The notes under the pieces are model-generated. The model saw nothing but the letters and a program-made list of their open reading frames with translations. It made no database searches and was not told the origin of the DNA. Both the position numbers and the translations under genes were made by a program. From Coprococcus aceti (GTDB lineage Bacteria > Bacillota > Clostridia > Lachnospirales > Lachnospiraceae): a stretch of DNA of 64,000 nt. The stretch spans positions 22,736-86,735 of the forward strand of contig NZ_JAOQJT010000011.1 of the NCBI RefSeq assembly GCF_025567285.1. Reading direction: 5' to 3'. Positions 53,124 through 61,431 of this stretch are shown here, one piece after another; position 1 is the first letter of the stretch; each line of letters opens with the position of its first letter.

Positions 53124-54875
53124 TTACAAAAGGCCCTTAACGTCCTCCGCGATCATCTCTGCATCAAGACGATTATCCTTAAGAACCTCTTCGACATCGT
53201 ACCTGTCAAGGAATTCCTTCTTGAGACCATAATTCAGTACCTTCATATCAGAATCACCGTAGAATCTTGCAATCTTCTCACCGAATCCGCCGTCCAGTAT
53301 ACCATCTTCAATAGTGATGACAACCGAGTGGTCTGCCTTGAGGCTTTCGAGAAGCTCCTCGTCAAGCCCTGTGATATAGTAAGGATTGATGACAGTGGCA
53401 TCTATTCCAAGCTCACTCTTCATCTCGTCTGCCACGACATTTGCCAGACTATAGAAGGTCCCAAGGCCGAGTAGGGCAACCTTGCTTCCCTTCTGTGTCA
53501 CCTCATATTTATTCAAATCTCCAAAGTTCTTCGTAACAGGTCTTCCACTTACCATCGCACCACCTGGAAGCTTGATGGCCACCGGATGCTCATTCTGCTC
53601 TATGCTCCAGTCAAGCATAGCAATATACTCTTCCTTTGTTGTCGGAGCAAGATATACAAGATTCGGGATATTTGAAAGCATTGGGATATCCTGAAATCCC
53701 AGATGTGTCACATCATTCATTCCATATACAGATCCTGCAAATGTCACTATAGTGGCTGCATTGTTGTTGATACAGAGATCCTGAGATATCTGGTCAAATG
53801 TTCTCTGCACAAATGAGCTGTACACACCGAACACCGGCTTTCCGCCGCCTGCTGCAATTCCTGATGCAAGAGCCACCGCTGTCTCCTCTGCGATTCCCAC
53901 GTCGACAAACTGCTTTCCGGCCTCACGTCTCTTATCCTCTGTAAATCCTATAACTGTCGGTGTTCCAGCTGTGATGGCAACGACCTTTGGATCCTTCTTC
54001 ATCTTGTCAAGCAGGTAATCACAGGACACGCTTGAGTAGTCCTCCTCGTCACCTTCAAATAACGATCTTCCTGTCTCTATGTCAAATGGTCCGCTGTAGT
54101 GCCACTGCTCCTTGTGCTCCTCGGCTGGGGCATAACCCTTTCCCTTGAGGGTTCTGATGTGGACCACAACAGGCTTCTTTGAATCTTTTACCTTCTGGAA
54201 TGTGTCTATGAGGGCTGCCACATCATTGCCTTCATGCACGTAATAATAATCAAGTCCCATGGCGCGGAACAGATTGCACTCTGCTGTTCCCTTAGTATCT
54301 CTGAGTAATTTGAGATTTGTATAGAGTCCTCCGTGGTTCTCAGCTATGGACATATCGTTGTCATTTACAACTATGATGAGGTTGCCATCCAGTTCTTTAG
54401 CGTAGTCCAAGCCTTCAAGGGCCTCTCCTCCTGACAGGGAGCCATCGCCTATCACCGCTATCACATTGCCCTCTGCGCCCTGAAGGTCCCTTGCCTTTGC
54501 AAGGCCTGCAGCCAGACTGATGGATGTTGAAGTATGTCCAACCGTGAAGAAGTCGTGCTCGCTCTCATGCGGGTTGCTGTAACCAGTCACATCATCATAG
54601 TGCTCCTCATAGAGGTAGGCATCCTTTCTTCCAGTAAGCATTTTATGAGGATAGCTCTGGTGTGACACGTCATACACAATCTTATCCTTAGGTGACTCAA
54701 ATACATAGTGAAGTGCTATGGTTGCCTCAACCATACCAAAGTTTGGCCCAAAATGTCCGCCGTGTTTGCTGGCTCTGATGAGAAGTGCATGTCTCATCTC
54801 GTCTGCAAGTGTTCCCATCTCGTCTACTGTCAGTTTCTTTACATCCTGTGGTCCGTTGATATTTTCAATATACAT
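53124..54875 (-). CDS. dxs: 1-deoxy-D-xylulose-5-phosphate synthase-like enzyme (short form)
   Basis: 583 aa, shorter than the usual 620 or so. It condenses pyruvate and glyceraldehyde 3-phosphate, a thiamine-diphosphate reaction that starts MEP-pathway isoprenoid synthesis. TPP-site motifs: SKHGGHFGPNFGMVEATIALHYVF, VIGDGSLSGGEALEGLDYAKELDGNLIIVVNDNDMSI, and the transketolase-type VDVGIAEETAVALASGIA. It lies 21 nt after a merR gene under a MerR-type promoter, so it may be a second, inducible Dxs and not the housekeeping one. Confidence 0.88.
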   Translation of the reverse strand: MYIENINGPQDVKKLTVDEMGTLADEMRHALLIRASKHGGHFGPNFGMVEATIALHYVFESPKDKIVYDVSHQSYPHKMLTGRKDAYLYEEHYDDVTGYSNPHESEHDFFTVGHTSTSISLAAGLAKARDLQGAEGNVIAVIGDGSLSGGEALEGLDYAKELDGNLIIVVNDNDMSIAENHGGLYTNLKLLRDTKGTAECNLFRAMGLDYYYVHEGNDVAALIDTFQKVKDSKKPVVVHIRTLKGKGYAPAEEHKEQWHYSGPFDIETGRSLFEGDEEDYSSVSCDYLLDKMKKDPKVVAITAGTPTVIGFTEDKRREAGKQFVDVGIAEETAVALASGIAAGGGKPVFGVYSSFVQRTFDQISQDLCINNNAATIVTFAGSVYGMNDVTHLGFQDIPMLSNIPNLVYLAPTTKEEYIAMLDWSIEQNEHPVAIKLPGGAMVSGRPVTKNFGDLNKYEVTQKGSKVALLGLGTFYSLANVVADEMKSELGIDATVINPYYITGLDEELLESLKADHSVVITIEDGILDGGFGEKIARFYGDSDMKVLNYGLKKEFLDRYDVEEVLKDNRLDAEMIAEDVKGLL

Positions 54876-54896
54876 TTTTTCTTTATCCTCCTGTTT

Positions 54897-55301
54897 TTAC
54901 ATAGTGCATTCGCCATCGGTAATTTTCCCGTCCCATACAAGCTTGCCGGTCTTCACGGCCTCCTCATATTTGGATATCTTGTAATGTAATCTATCCATGG
55001 TGGCTTCAATCTGTTTTCTCTGCTCCTCAAGTTTCTCATACTGCTCCTTAAGGAGATCCAGCCTCGCGCCAAATGTAGCATCTCCCATCTGGAACAGTTT
55101 TACATATTCAATAAGCGCCTCTATCGGAACACCAGCATTTCTCATGCATACAGTGTGTTCAACCCAATCGACATCCTTTTCCTGATAATCCCTGTTACCG
55201 TTAGCATTTCTAGCAACAGGAGGGATAAGCCCAACCCTCTCGTAATACCTGAGCGTATCAGCGGTGATATCAAACTTTTCACTTACTTCTTTGATAGTCA
55301 T
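54897..55301 (-). CDS. MerR-family transcriptional regulator
   Basis: 134 aa. The winged HTH is MTIKEVSEKFDITADTLRYYERVGLIPPVARNANGNRDY, followed by the MerR dimer helix (LKEQYEKLEEQRKQIEATMDRLHYKI). It belongs to the small AdhR-like group with no metal-binding cysteine set (only one Cys in CMRNAGVP and one near the end). It is transcribed ahead of dxs from a promoter with its own palindromic operator in a 19-bp spacer. Confidence 0.92.
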   Translation of the reverse strand: MTIKEVSEKFDITADTLRYYERVGLIPPVARNANGNRDYQEKDVDWVEHTVCMRNAGVPIEALIEYVKLFQMGDATFGARLDLLKEQYEKLEEQRKQIEATMDRLHYKISKYEEAVKTGKLVWDGKITDGECTM

Positions 55302-55382
55302 ATTGCCACCTCTTTCCTAATTTCAAGAAAACCTTTCTATTTATAGCTATATGCACTCACACAATACCTATATGTTACATTG

Positions 55383-55413
55383 AATATATCACTTGGAGCT
55401 CACTCCAAGTCAA
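55383..55413 (-). promoter_or_regulatory. MerR-type promoter of merR-dxs with operator in a 19-bp spacer
   Basis: Minus strand: TTGACT (55408-55413), 19-nt spacer, TATATT (55383-55388). The spacer carries the palindrome ACTTGGAG-ctca-CTCCAAGT (55391-55410). An over-long spacer with a dyad is the hallmark of MerR-activated promoters, and CTTGGAG...CTCCAAG is the AdhR-like operator type. Confidence 0.9.
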
Positions 55414-55431
55414 CCCCCAATTTTCACCCCT

Positions 55432-55459
55432 TATGGGGACGGAGGTGCCTGACCCCATA
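55432..55459. repeat. REP-like palindrome, copy 1
   Basis: TATGGGG (55432-55438) pairs with CCCCATA (55453-55459) around ACGGAGGTGCCTGA. It shares GGGGACGGAGGT with the copy at 63443-63462. It lies beyond the terminator of the first small XRE gene. Confidence 0.65.
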
Positions 55460-55472
55460 CAGGATATAAAAG

Positions 55473-55503
55473 AGGCGGGCAACGTAGTTACCGCTGTCCG
55501 CCT
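55473..55503 (-). terminator. Terminator of the first small XRE gene
   Basis: The stem AGGCGG (55473-55478) / CCGCCT (55498-55503), with partial pairing inside, is followed on the minus strand by CTTTTATATCC. Confidence 0.75.
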
Positions 55504-55532
55504 TTATATACATGAATATGTAAATTTTTATG

Positions 55533-55787
55533 CTACGCACTGATTCCAACTGTCGAGCAGATGTTTACTGCAATGATATCATCCACTGTTACACCAAAGA
55601 TGGCGGCCAGAATGATCAGGTTATCTACGGTTGGCATAGCCATACCCTTCTGCCACTTGTATATCGCATTTGGAGTGGCAAATCCAAATATATCCTGCAG
55701 ATCCTTTACAGAAAAACCTGCATTCTGTCTAAGCTTCACAATATTTCTGCCTGTTCCTGTCATGTCAATTGTTGGTACATTACACAT
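55533..55787 (-). CDS. Small XRE-family HTH regulator (paralogue 1)
   Basis: 84 aa; GGGAGG lies 7 nt before the ATG. The protein is almost entirely one HTH: TGRNIVKLRQNAGFSVKDLQDIFGFATPNAIYKWQKGMAMPTVDNLIILAAIFGVTVDDII. The IYKWQKG pattern marks a Lachnospiraceae-type group of short, free-standing regulators. It is paralogous to the gene at 63374-63754. Targets unknown. Confidence 0.85.
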   Translation of the reverse strand: MCNVPTIDMTGTGRNIVKLRQNAGFSVKDLQDIFGFATPNAIYKWQKGMAMPTVDNLIILAAIFGVTVDDIIAVNICSTVGISA

Positions 55788-55882
55788 AATACTTCCCTCC
55801 CAAAATTCTCATCTCATCTGCATTGCTACAATTGTGACAGATTTCTTCTTCACAAAGACGAGTTAAAAAACACGCAAAAAAC

Positions 55883-55926
55883 GCCCATCCACATGAATAC
55901 TTCTATAATACTCACATGGATGGACG
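55883..55926 (-). terminator. Hairpin terminator between the small ORF and the XRE gene
   Basis: CGCCCATCCaCATG (near 55882-55895) pairs, with one mismatch and a bulge, with CATGGATGGACG (near 55915-55926). On the minus strand TTTTTTGCGTGTTTTTT follows. Confidence 0.7.
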
Positions 55927-56027
55927 CTTTTTCGTACATCATGATTCCAATCTATAAATGCTGATAGATCTGGCTGATCTCAGTCTATCGAAACCTATCT
56001 GATCTGTTATGTATTTGCTCAGATCAT

Positions 56028-56186
56028 TCAGGTCAGCATATTTGTATGATCATGTTCCGTACGCTCTCGCCCTGTACCATATGAGTACATATGTTCACGC
56101 AGCTTATCATCTGTATGTAAAGTATTCCCTGCCACATCACTATTAAACTCTCGGGTTATGTATTTAGCGAAAACTATACTTAACAT
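56028..56186 (-). CDS. Small hypothetical protein (52 aa)
   Basis: The ATG at 56186 follows GGAAAGGAAAG. The peptide begins MLSIVFAKYITREFNSDVAG and ends with a polar, His- and Arg-rich tail (YGTGRERTEHDHTNMLT). No signal or membrane segment. I do not recognise it. It sits in the otherwise empty 517-bp gap 55788-56304, upstream of a terminator, which supports real transcription. It could also be a remnant. Confidence 0.4.
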   Translation of the reverse strand: MLSIVFAKYITREFNSDVAGNTLHTDDKLREHMYSYGTGRERTEHDHTNMLT

Positions 56187-56304
56187 GATTCTTTCCTTTC
56201 CTGACTACCCTTCCGGGTTCCTTTTCCTAAGTCATTTTTTATTGGTGTGTCCTGATTTTCTTCTTTTATTTGACCACCTAAACTGTACTCTACCACAAAT
56301 ATAA
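56187..56304. other. Spacer between DUF4186 and the small ORF
   Basis: 118 bp, pyrimidine-rich on the plus strand (CTTTCCTTTCC, CTTCTTTTATTTGACC). No gene seen. A short TTTGAC element may belong to a promoter, but it has no matching -10. Confidence 0.35.
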
Positions 56305-56727
56305 TTATTTGTCATTACACCGCTGGTATAAAATTATTTTATCCCCGGCTGCTTCAAGCTCCCTCTCTATCCAGGTCATGATAACATCCACCAGATACTC
56401 CTGCTGTCTTGGACCAAGCTCCACTCCCGGGGCAAATGTATGCCACTTACGTATGCATTCCCGGCAGCATGTAGCCGTCGCATGCTGTGCCACAAATACC
56501 GGATGTCCCCGCATGGGAGTCTGCTTTCCGTCATTTGGTATGAATGCCGGAGCTTCCCTCTGCGCTATGAAATCCCGTGCATGCTGTCTTATGGTATCCA
56601 GCCCCTTTTCATGTATATAGTCGATATCTTTCTGTGTCAAATGAAATCCACTGCGAAATTTCGACCTTCCCAGACGCTCAAAAAGCCGGGCGTACCATTC
56701 TTCCTTTGTCAACCCTATCATCTCCAT
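56305..56727 (-). CDS. DUF4186-family protein
   Basis: 140 aa. The family block GKQTPMRGHPVFVAQHATATCCRECIRKWH is clear, with Cys and His residues that could bind metal, and LGPRQQEYLVDVIMTWIERELEA closes the protein. Function unknown. The start at 56727 has no good ribosome binding site of its own. A strong GGAGG instead serves an overlapping 20-codon frame from the ATG at 56740, so translation may be coupled to it. Confidence 0.85.
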   Translation of the reverse strand: MEMIGLTKEEWYARLFERLGRSKFRSGFHLTQKDIDYIHEKGLDTIRQHARDFIAQREAPAFIPNDGKQTPMRGHPVFVAQHATATCCRECIRKWHTFAPGVELGPRQQEYLVDVIMTWIERELEAAGDKIILYQRCNDK

Positions 56728-56740
56728 TTATAAGTGTCAT
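56678..56740 (-). CDS. Possible 20-codon leader peptide overlapping DUF4186
   Basis: ATG at 56740 with GGAGG 7 nt upstream; the peptide MTLINGDDRVDKGRMVRPAF ends in TGA at 56678, inside the DUF4186 reading frame. It may couple translation, or the strong site may reflect a frameshift at the true gene start. Confidence 0.35.
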   Translation of the reverse strand: MTLINGDDRVDKGRMVRPAF

Positions 56741-56999
56741 CGTATTTCCTCCGTATGAAAACTGATTATAGAAGCTGATTAAGCCTCTGTGTCTAATATA
56801 TATCTAATCCGTACATTTTCCAAGTTCATTGTTCACTGTCTCACGAATCTAATATAAAAACCTCTCATATAAAAATTTGTTGAAAAAAGTCCATAAAAAA
56901 ACTCTTGCTACTCGTATATATATTGAGAGTTGACGATATACCAGTTACAATAAATCATCGGGACGATACGATGGGCTTTACAATAAGGAGGTTTCAACT

Positions 57000-58295
57000 A
57001 TGAAAAAACGAATGACAGCATTACTACTCAGCGCCTGTATGTGTGCAGGTCTTGCCGGCTGCGGCACAAATACACCGGGGAATAATCCCGGTCACACCAA
57101 AACTGATTCGTCGGTCACTTCCCTCACTGACAACATCACTGTGACTTCGGTCAAAACGGATATAACATCATTTGACCAGCTAAAGAACGGAATCAATGAA
57201 TTCTCTATGAATATGTATTCTGCACTTCCAGCTGACGAGAACATATTTTACTCGCCTTACAGCATTTCAAGTGCACTGTCCATGCTGGATGTAGGTGCAA
57301 ACGGTGCAACAAAAAAAGAGCTCGAAAATGCTCTCGGCATAACAGATCTTGACGAGTGGAATGCTGAAATGAAGACATATCTGTCAAAAGACTGGTCACA
57401 GAATACATTTGTCAACACAGCAAATTCAGTATGGATGAACAAGGATACATCCTGGTCAGCTGACATAGAAAAGGATTTCCTTACACCTGCCAAAGATTAC
57501 TACTCAGGTGAGGTGTATGAAGCAGACTTCAACGGTCAGCCGGACAAAGTTGTACAGAATGTCAACAATTGGGTCAGCACAAACACTAACAAGATGATCC
57601 CTGAAATCTTAAAGGAGATTCCTGGTGGAACCGTAATGATGCTCATAAACGCAGTTTACTTCGAGGGGAAATGGGATACTCCTTTTACCGAGGATAAAAC
57701 TTTTCAGAGCAGCTTCTACGGAACCGACAAGGAAAGCGTTGTTGATATGATGCATCTCTACGGTGAGCACTTCACATACATGGACAACGGTGAGATCAAA
57801 GGAATCACTCTTCCATACGACGGCGACAATGTTGTCATGAAGGTGTTCATGCCAACCGCCGATGACGGAGACATAAATGAACTCTTTGACAAACTAAGCA
57901 ACGAAGAAAAACAGAAGCTCATCGACTCTCTGGATAATGCCAACAACGTAGAGATCGATACACTCCAGCTCCCAAAATTCACAGATGAGCAGAGCATTGA
58001 CGGTCTCGATGAAATTCTTCAGAACATGGGAATAAGATCTGCATATTCAGACAGCGCAGACTTCTCCAAGATTGCCGACGGAATCGCAGTCTCATCTGTA
58101 AATCACAGGGCAAAGGTTATCGTGGACGAGAACGGAACCAAGGCCGCAGCAGAGACAGACATCATGGTCAAGGAAACAGCAATGATGCCAAGTGAAGAAA
58201 CATATAACTTTATTGTGGACAAGCCATTTGTGTATGTGATTGAAGATCAGAGCACAGGAATGATCCTGTTCATGGGCAGGGTGAATTCGCTGTAA
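57000..58295 (+). CDS. Secreted lipoprotein serpin (serine protease inhibitor)
   Basis: 431 aa; AAGGAGG precedes the ATG. A lipoprotein signal peptide (MKKRMTALLLSACMC then lipobox LAGC, Cys21) is followed by a Ser/Thr-rich linker and a complete serpin domain: NIFYSPYSISSALSMLDVGANGATKKEL, INAVYFEGKW, and the hinge DENGTKAAAET that allows loop insertion. The reactive loop continues DIMVKETAMMPSEETYN; counting from the hinge Glu as P17 places P1 near Thr/Ala of KETAMM. It is probably surface-anchored and inhibits host or competitor serine proteases. Monocistronic. Confidence 0.95.
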   Translation: MKKRMTALLLSACMCAGLAGCGTNTPGNNPGHTKTDSSVTSLTDNITVTSVKTDITSFDQLKNGINEFSMNMYSALPADENIFYSPYSISSALSMLDVGANGATKKELENALGITDLDEWNAEMKTYLSKDWSQNTFVNTANSVWMNKDTSWSADIEKDFLTPAKDYYSGEVYEADFNGQPDKVVQNVNNWVSTNTNKMIPEILKEIPGGTVMMLINAVYFEGKWDTPFTEDKTFQSSFYGTDKESVVDMMHLYGEHFTYMDNGEIKGITLPYDGDNVVMKVFMPTADDGDINELFDKLSNEEKQKLIDSLDNANNVEIDTLQLPKFTDEQSIDGLDEILQNMGIRSAYSDSADFSKIADGIAVSSVNHRAKVIVDENGTKAAAETDIMVKETAMMPSEETYNFIVDKPFVYVIEDQSTGMILFMGRVNSL

Positions 58296-58382
58296 TTTTT
58301 GATTATCGACACATACCAGGACTTGCTTCAGCAGCTTTTACTCGCAAAAAATGGAACATTTTCACTTTTCTTTGCGAATATC

Positions 58383-58422
58383 AAAAAAGCACACAAGATC
58401 TCAAAATCTTGTGTGCTTTTTT
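58383..58422. terminator. Bidirectional terminator after the serpin gene
   Basis: A perfect 17-bp stem from AAAAAAGCACACAAGAT (58383-58399) and its complement (58406-58422) with a 6-nt loop, flanked by A and T runs. It serves the serpin and the convergent signal-peptidase remnant. Confidence 0.93.
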
Positions 58423-58433
58423 CTATAGGCCCA

Positions 58434-58934
58434 CTATTCCGACTTTCTCTCTGAATTCTCATTGGATTCTGTCGTGTCATCTGTTTCTCTGAGATTCTTC
58501 TCCCGTATATACTGGATCGCCTCTTTTATAGCTGCTTCCTCCTCATCCTTTGCTATCTTTCTTGCATAGGATACAGTCTTTACGAGGTTGGCTATGAGTA
58601 TAATGGCAAGCGGAACAAGAATTATGGGTACAAATATAAGTGGGTTAGACACAAGCCTCACTATCTTGCCAAGTATGAGTGACGACCACACCACCCTGCC
58701 AAGCAGGTCTCTTGAGTCCACATCATAACGGTCCACCACATTATTGGCGTCGCCCTTTGTAATATACCTATAATTATTACCATCCGTCTCTATCGAGACA
58801 ACTCTATGTGTATTTACCGCACCAGAAAGAGCCGGATCCGATGAATAAAATGATATGACATCATTCTCATGTATGGATGCCAGGGCTGTCTGCTTAACAA
58901 TTGCCTGGTCTCCCCCATTTTTCAAATAATACAA
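58434..58934 (-). pseudogene. SipW-like signal peptidase I, 5'-truncated
   Basis: About 166 codons remain. The second half of an S26 signal peptidase is clear: ENDVISFYSSDPALSGAVNTHRVVSI, YITKGDANNVVDRYD, GRVVWSSLILGKIVRLVSNPLIF, then a C-terminal membrane helix and an acidic tail. The first membrane segment and the catalytic SGSMEP serine box are absent. The frame is closed by a TGA just upstream, with only a TTG at 58934 and no ribosome binding site. It should be inactive. The upstream 140 bp hold no missing part. Confidence 0.7.
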
Positions 58935-59072
58935 TATTGTATATCATAATGACGTATTATTATATGGGAAAATGTCAAGTATTCATGTATTAGTAATCTG
59001 TTTTTGTGCATATTGCAATATTGCATATGTGCACTATGTTCTACATTCTATCGTCTTGTGAAAATATCGGAC

Positions 59073-61412
59073 CTACTGAGCGGTTGTCACACGGCACCAG
59101 TCAAGTACAGCCGAGTAAGAAGCCATCACACTCTCATGCATCTTGCAGATCATATCCACATCAAGTTCTTTAACCGCATTCTCCAGCTCCTGCGCCTCAT
59201 CGCCCAGCTCCATGGCTCCGATCGTTCTGGATGTACTTTTTACCGTATGTATCAATATCCTGTAGCCGTCCCAATCTTTTTCATCATAAGCCTTCTGTAT
59301 CTCTGCGCGCTTGTCGTCAGCTGCATACATTGATATGATTTCTTTCAAAAAGTCTTCACTGCCCCCGCAGTATGTAAGACCTTTCTCGTGGTCAATGTGA
59401 ACTTCTTTACAAGATATGTCTAAATCCTGTTTTGAAAACCCATCTCGAGTCATATTTTCACATTTTTCTACCGCGCAAGTCTCTTCCGTAGCTTTATTCT
59501 GTTTTCCCATAACATCTGTTTTTTCGTCTACGGTTCCGGCACCCATTGTTGGGCTTTCCCGATCTTCATCACATACCGTCGGATCCACCAGCTTATCCTC
59601 AGGTATATATCTCATCAGGATATCTTCCAGCACCTCCGGCTGCACCGGCTTGCTGATATAATCCTTAAATCCTTCCGCCAGATACATCTCTCTTGCACCC
59701 ATGACAGCATTTGCAGTCATGACTATATATGTACTCCTGCCACACAGGCTGTCGCGCATGAGCATAGCACGGTGAAATGTCTCCATGCCATCCATCTCAG
59801 GCATCATGTGATCCATAAGGATGATATCATACCTGTACTTTTTTATAAGCTCCAGACACTCGGCACCGCTGGCACAGGTCGAAACCTTCATACGTGTAGG
59901 CTTAAGCATCATCTTGATAACTTTCAGATTCATGACATTGTCATCCACAACAAGAACACTGACATCCGGGGCACACAATTTGCTCTTATACGTCTTTCTC
60001 TCCTTCATATACTGTCTGTGCCTGTCCTTAAAATCGCCTATTCTCTCATCGGACAGACGTTCCTGGCTGATTTTTACCACAAATGTAGTCCCATGTCCAT
60101 ACTTACTGTGGCAGGTTATACTTCCACCCATCATTTCCACAAGGTGATATGTGATGGCCAGTCCAAGTCCTGTCCCCTCTATAGATCGGTTATTCGACAG
60201 ATCAAGCCGCTCAAAATCTTTAAAAAGTCTCTCCTGATCTTCCTCTTTTATTCCGATTCCAGTATCACGAACAGCCATGACCAGTTCCACATTATGGGGA
60301 TCTGCACCATGATCCTCCATATGGACGGTCACTCTGATCGAACCTTTCTTCGTATACTTCACAGCATTTCCAATAAGATTTATCAGGATCCGGCATATTC
60401 TGGCGGAATCGCCTTTCAGATCATTGTACAAAATCTCCTGAACCTCGGCATCAAGCTCCAGATTCTTCTGTCTTGCTCTGGACTCCATAACAGACAACAC
60501 ATTGCTGAGCAGCTGGCTGAAATGATATTCCTCATTGACTATCTCCATCCTGCCCGATTCTATCTTGGAGAAATCCAGCACATCCCTCACCAGATCTACC
60601 AGGATATCACTTGAGCTCTGTATATCCCTGGCACATTTCATGGTTTGTTCCTCGTGTGTCTCTCTCATTATTATCTCATTCATCCCCACTATGGTATTTA
60701 GCGGAGTCCTGATCTCATGGGACATATGCGCAAGGAACTCGGATTTGGCATGGTTCGCCACATCAGCATCATTCTTCGCCCTGGTAAGCTCCTCATTTAT
60801 CTGCTCTATCTCCTCTAGTTTACACTTGTATACGGCATTCTGGAATCTCACTATGGATCCGATAACTATGCCGAATATTATAAGGCTCTGGAGCATGTCT
60901 ACATACACACTTCTCTCATTTGCCAATGGGATCACCAGTTCTGGGTATTTATACGAGACTATGTAACATGCAACCACCATTATGATCTGGACAGCCAGCA
61001 TGACATAGCAAAACATGCCATCTATCAGAAGGAATGAGAATATCATGCCTAAGCCAAACCAGAAACCCATACCGCTGTACGCTCCGCCCGAGGTGAAGAA
61101 CATCATCGGAAATGCCATCAAAGTTATAACAAAAACGATCACTATAGCACTCTGTCTCACCATCTTTTTTGCATTTGCAAGGTAAATGCATATGCCGAGC
61201 ACAGCCAACGCGGTCAATATGGCAACATCTTGTATAAGTGGAGTTTTGATGATCAGGCTCGCTATAAAGCTGATGATTCCGCCAACGGTGCCTCCACCTG
61301 TAATTATATTAAAGAGGAGAAGCTGCATATCCGTATCATTGTTGAGCATCTTCTTCCAAGGTACAGCCTTTGAACTTTTTTTATCTGATTTCTCATTTAC
61401 TATCTTCCCCAA
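59073..61412 (-). CDS. Hybrid sensor histidine kinase (MASE-like membrane sensor, HisKA, HATPase, REC, HPt)
   Basis: About 779 aa if it starts at TTG 61412, where GGGGGG lies 5 nt upstream; the frame is open to 61460 and overlaps the upstream gene. N-terminal six-helix membrane sensor (LLLFNIITGGGTVGGIISF to YVDMLQSLIIFGIVIGSIV), HisKA MSHEIRTPLNT, HATPase ILINLIGNAVKYTKKG and RDTGIGIKEED, receiver domain with MDHMMPEMDG, and a C-terminal HPt with IHTVKSTSRTIG. This is a complete phosphorelay in one chain. It is cotranscribed with the HD-GYP protein. Confidence 0.92.
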   Translation of the reverse strand: MGKIVNEKSDKKSSKAVPWKKMLNNDTDMQLLLFNIITGGGTVGGIISFIASLIIKTPLIQDVAILTALAVLGICIYLANAKKMVRQSAIVIVFVITLMAFPMMFFTSGGAYSGMGFWFGLGMIFSFLLIDGMFCYVMLAVQIIMVVACYIVSYKYPELVIPLANERSVYVDMLQSLIIFGIVIGSIVRFQNAVYKCKLEEIEQINEELTRAKNDADVANHAKSEFLAHMSHEIRTPLNTIVGMNEIIMRETHEEQTMKCARDIQSSSDILVDLVRDVLDFSKIESGRMEIVNEEYHFSQLLSNVLSVMESRARQKNLELDAEVQEILYNDLKGDSARICRILINLIGNAVKYTKKGSIRVTVHMEDHGADPHNVELVMAVRDTGIGIKEEDQERLFKDFERLDLSNNRSIEGTGLGLAITYHLVEMMGGSITCHSKYGHGTTFVVKISQERLSDERIGDFKDRHRQYMKERKTYKSKLCAPDVSVLVVDDNVMNLKVIKMMLKPTRMKVSTCASGAECLELIKKYRYDIILMDHMMPEMDGMETFHRAMLMRDSLCGRSTYIVMTANAVMGAREMYLAEGFKDYISKPVQPEVLEDILMRYIPEDKLVDPTVCDEDRESPTMGAGTVDEKTDVMGKQNKATEETCAVEKCENMTRDGFSKQDLDISCKEVHIDHEKGLTYCGGSEDFLKEIISMYAADDKRAEIQKAYDEKDWDGYRILIHTVKSTSRTIGAMELGDEAQELENAVKELDVDMICKMHESVMASYSAVLDWCRVTTAQ

Positions 61413-61431
61413 AGTGTCCCCCCATCTGTAT

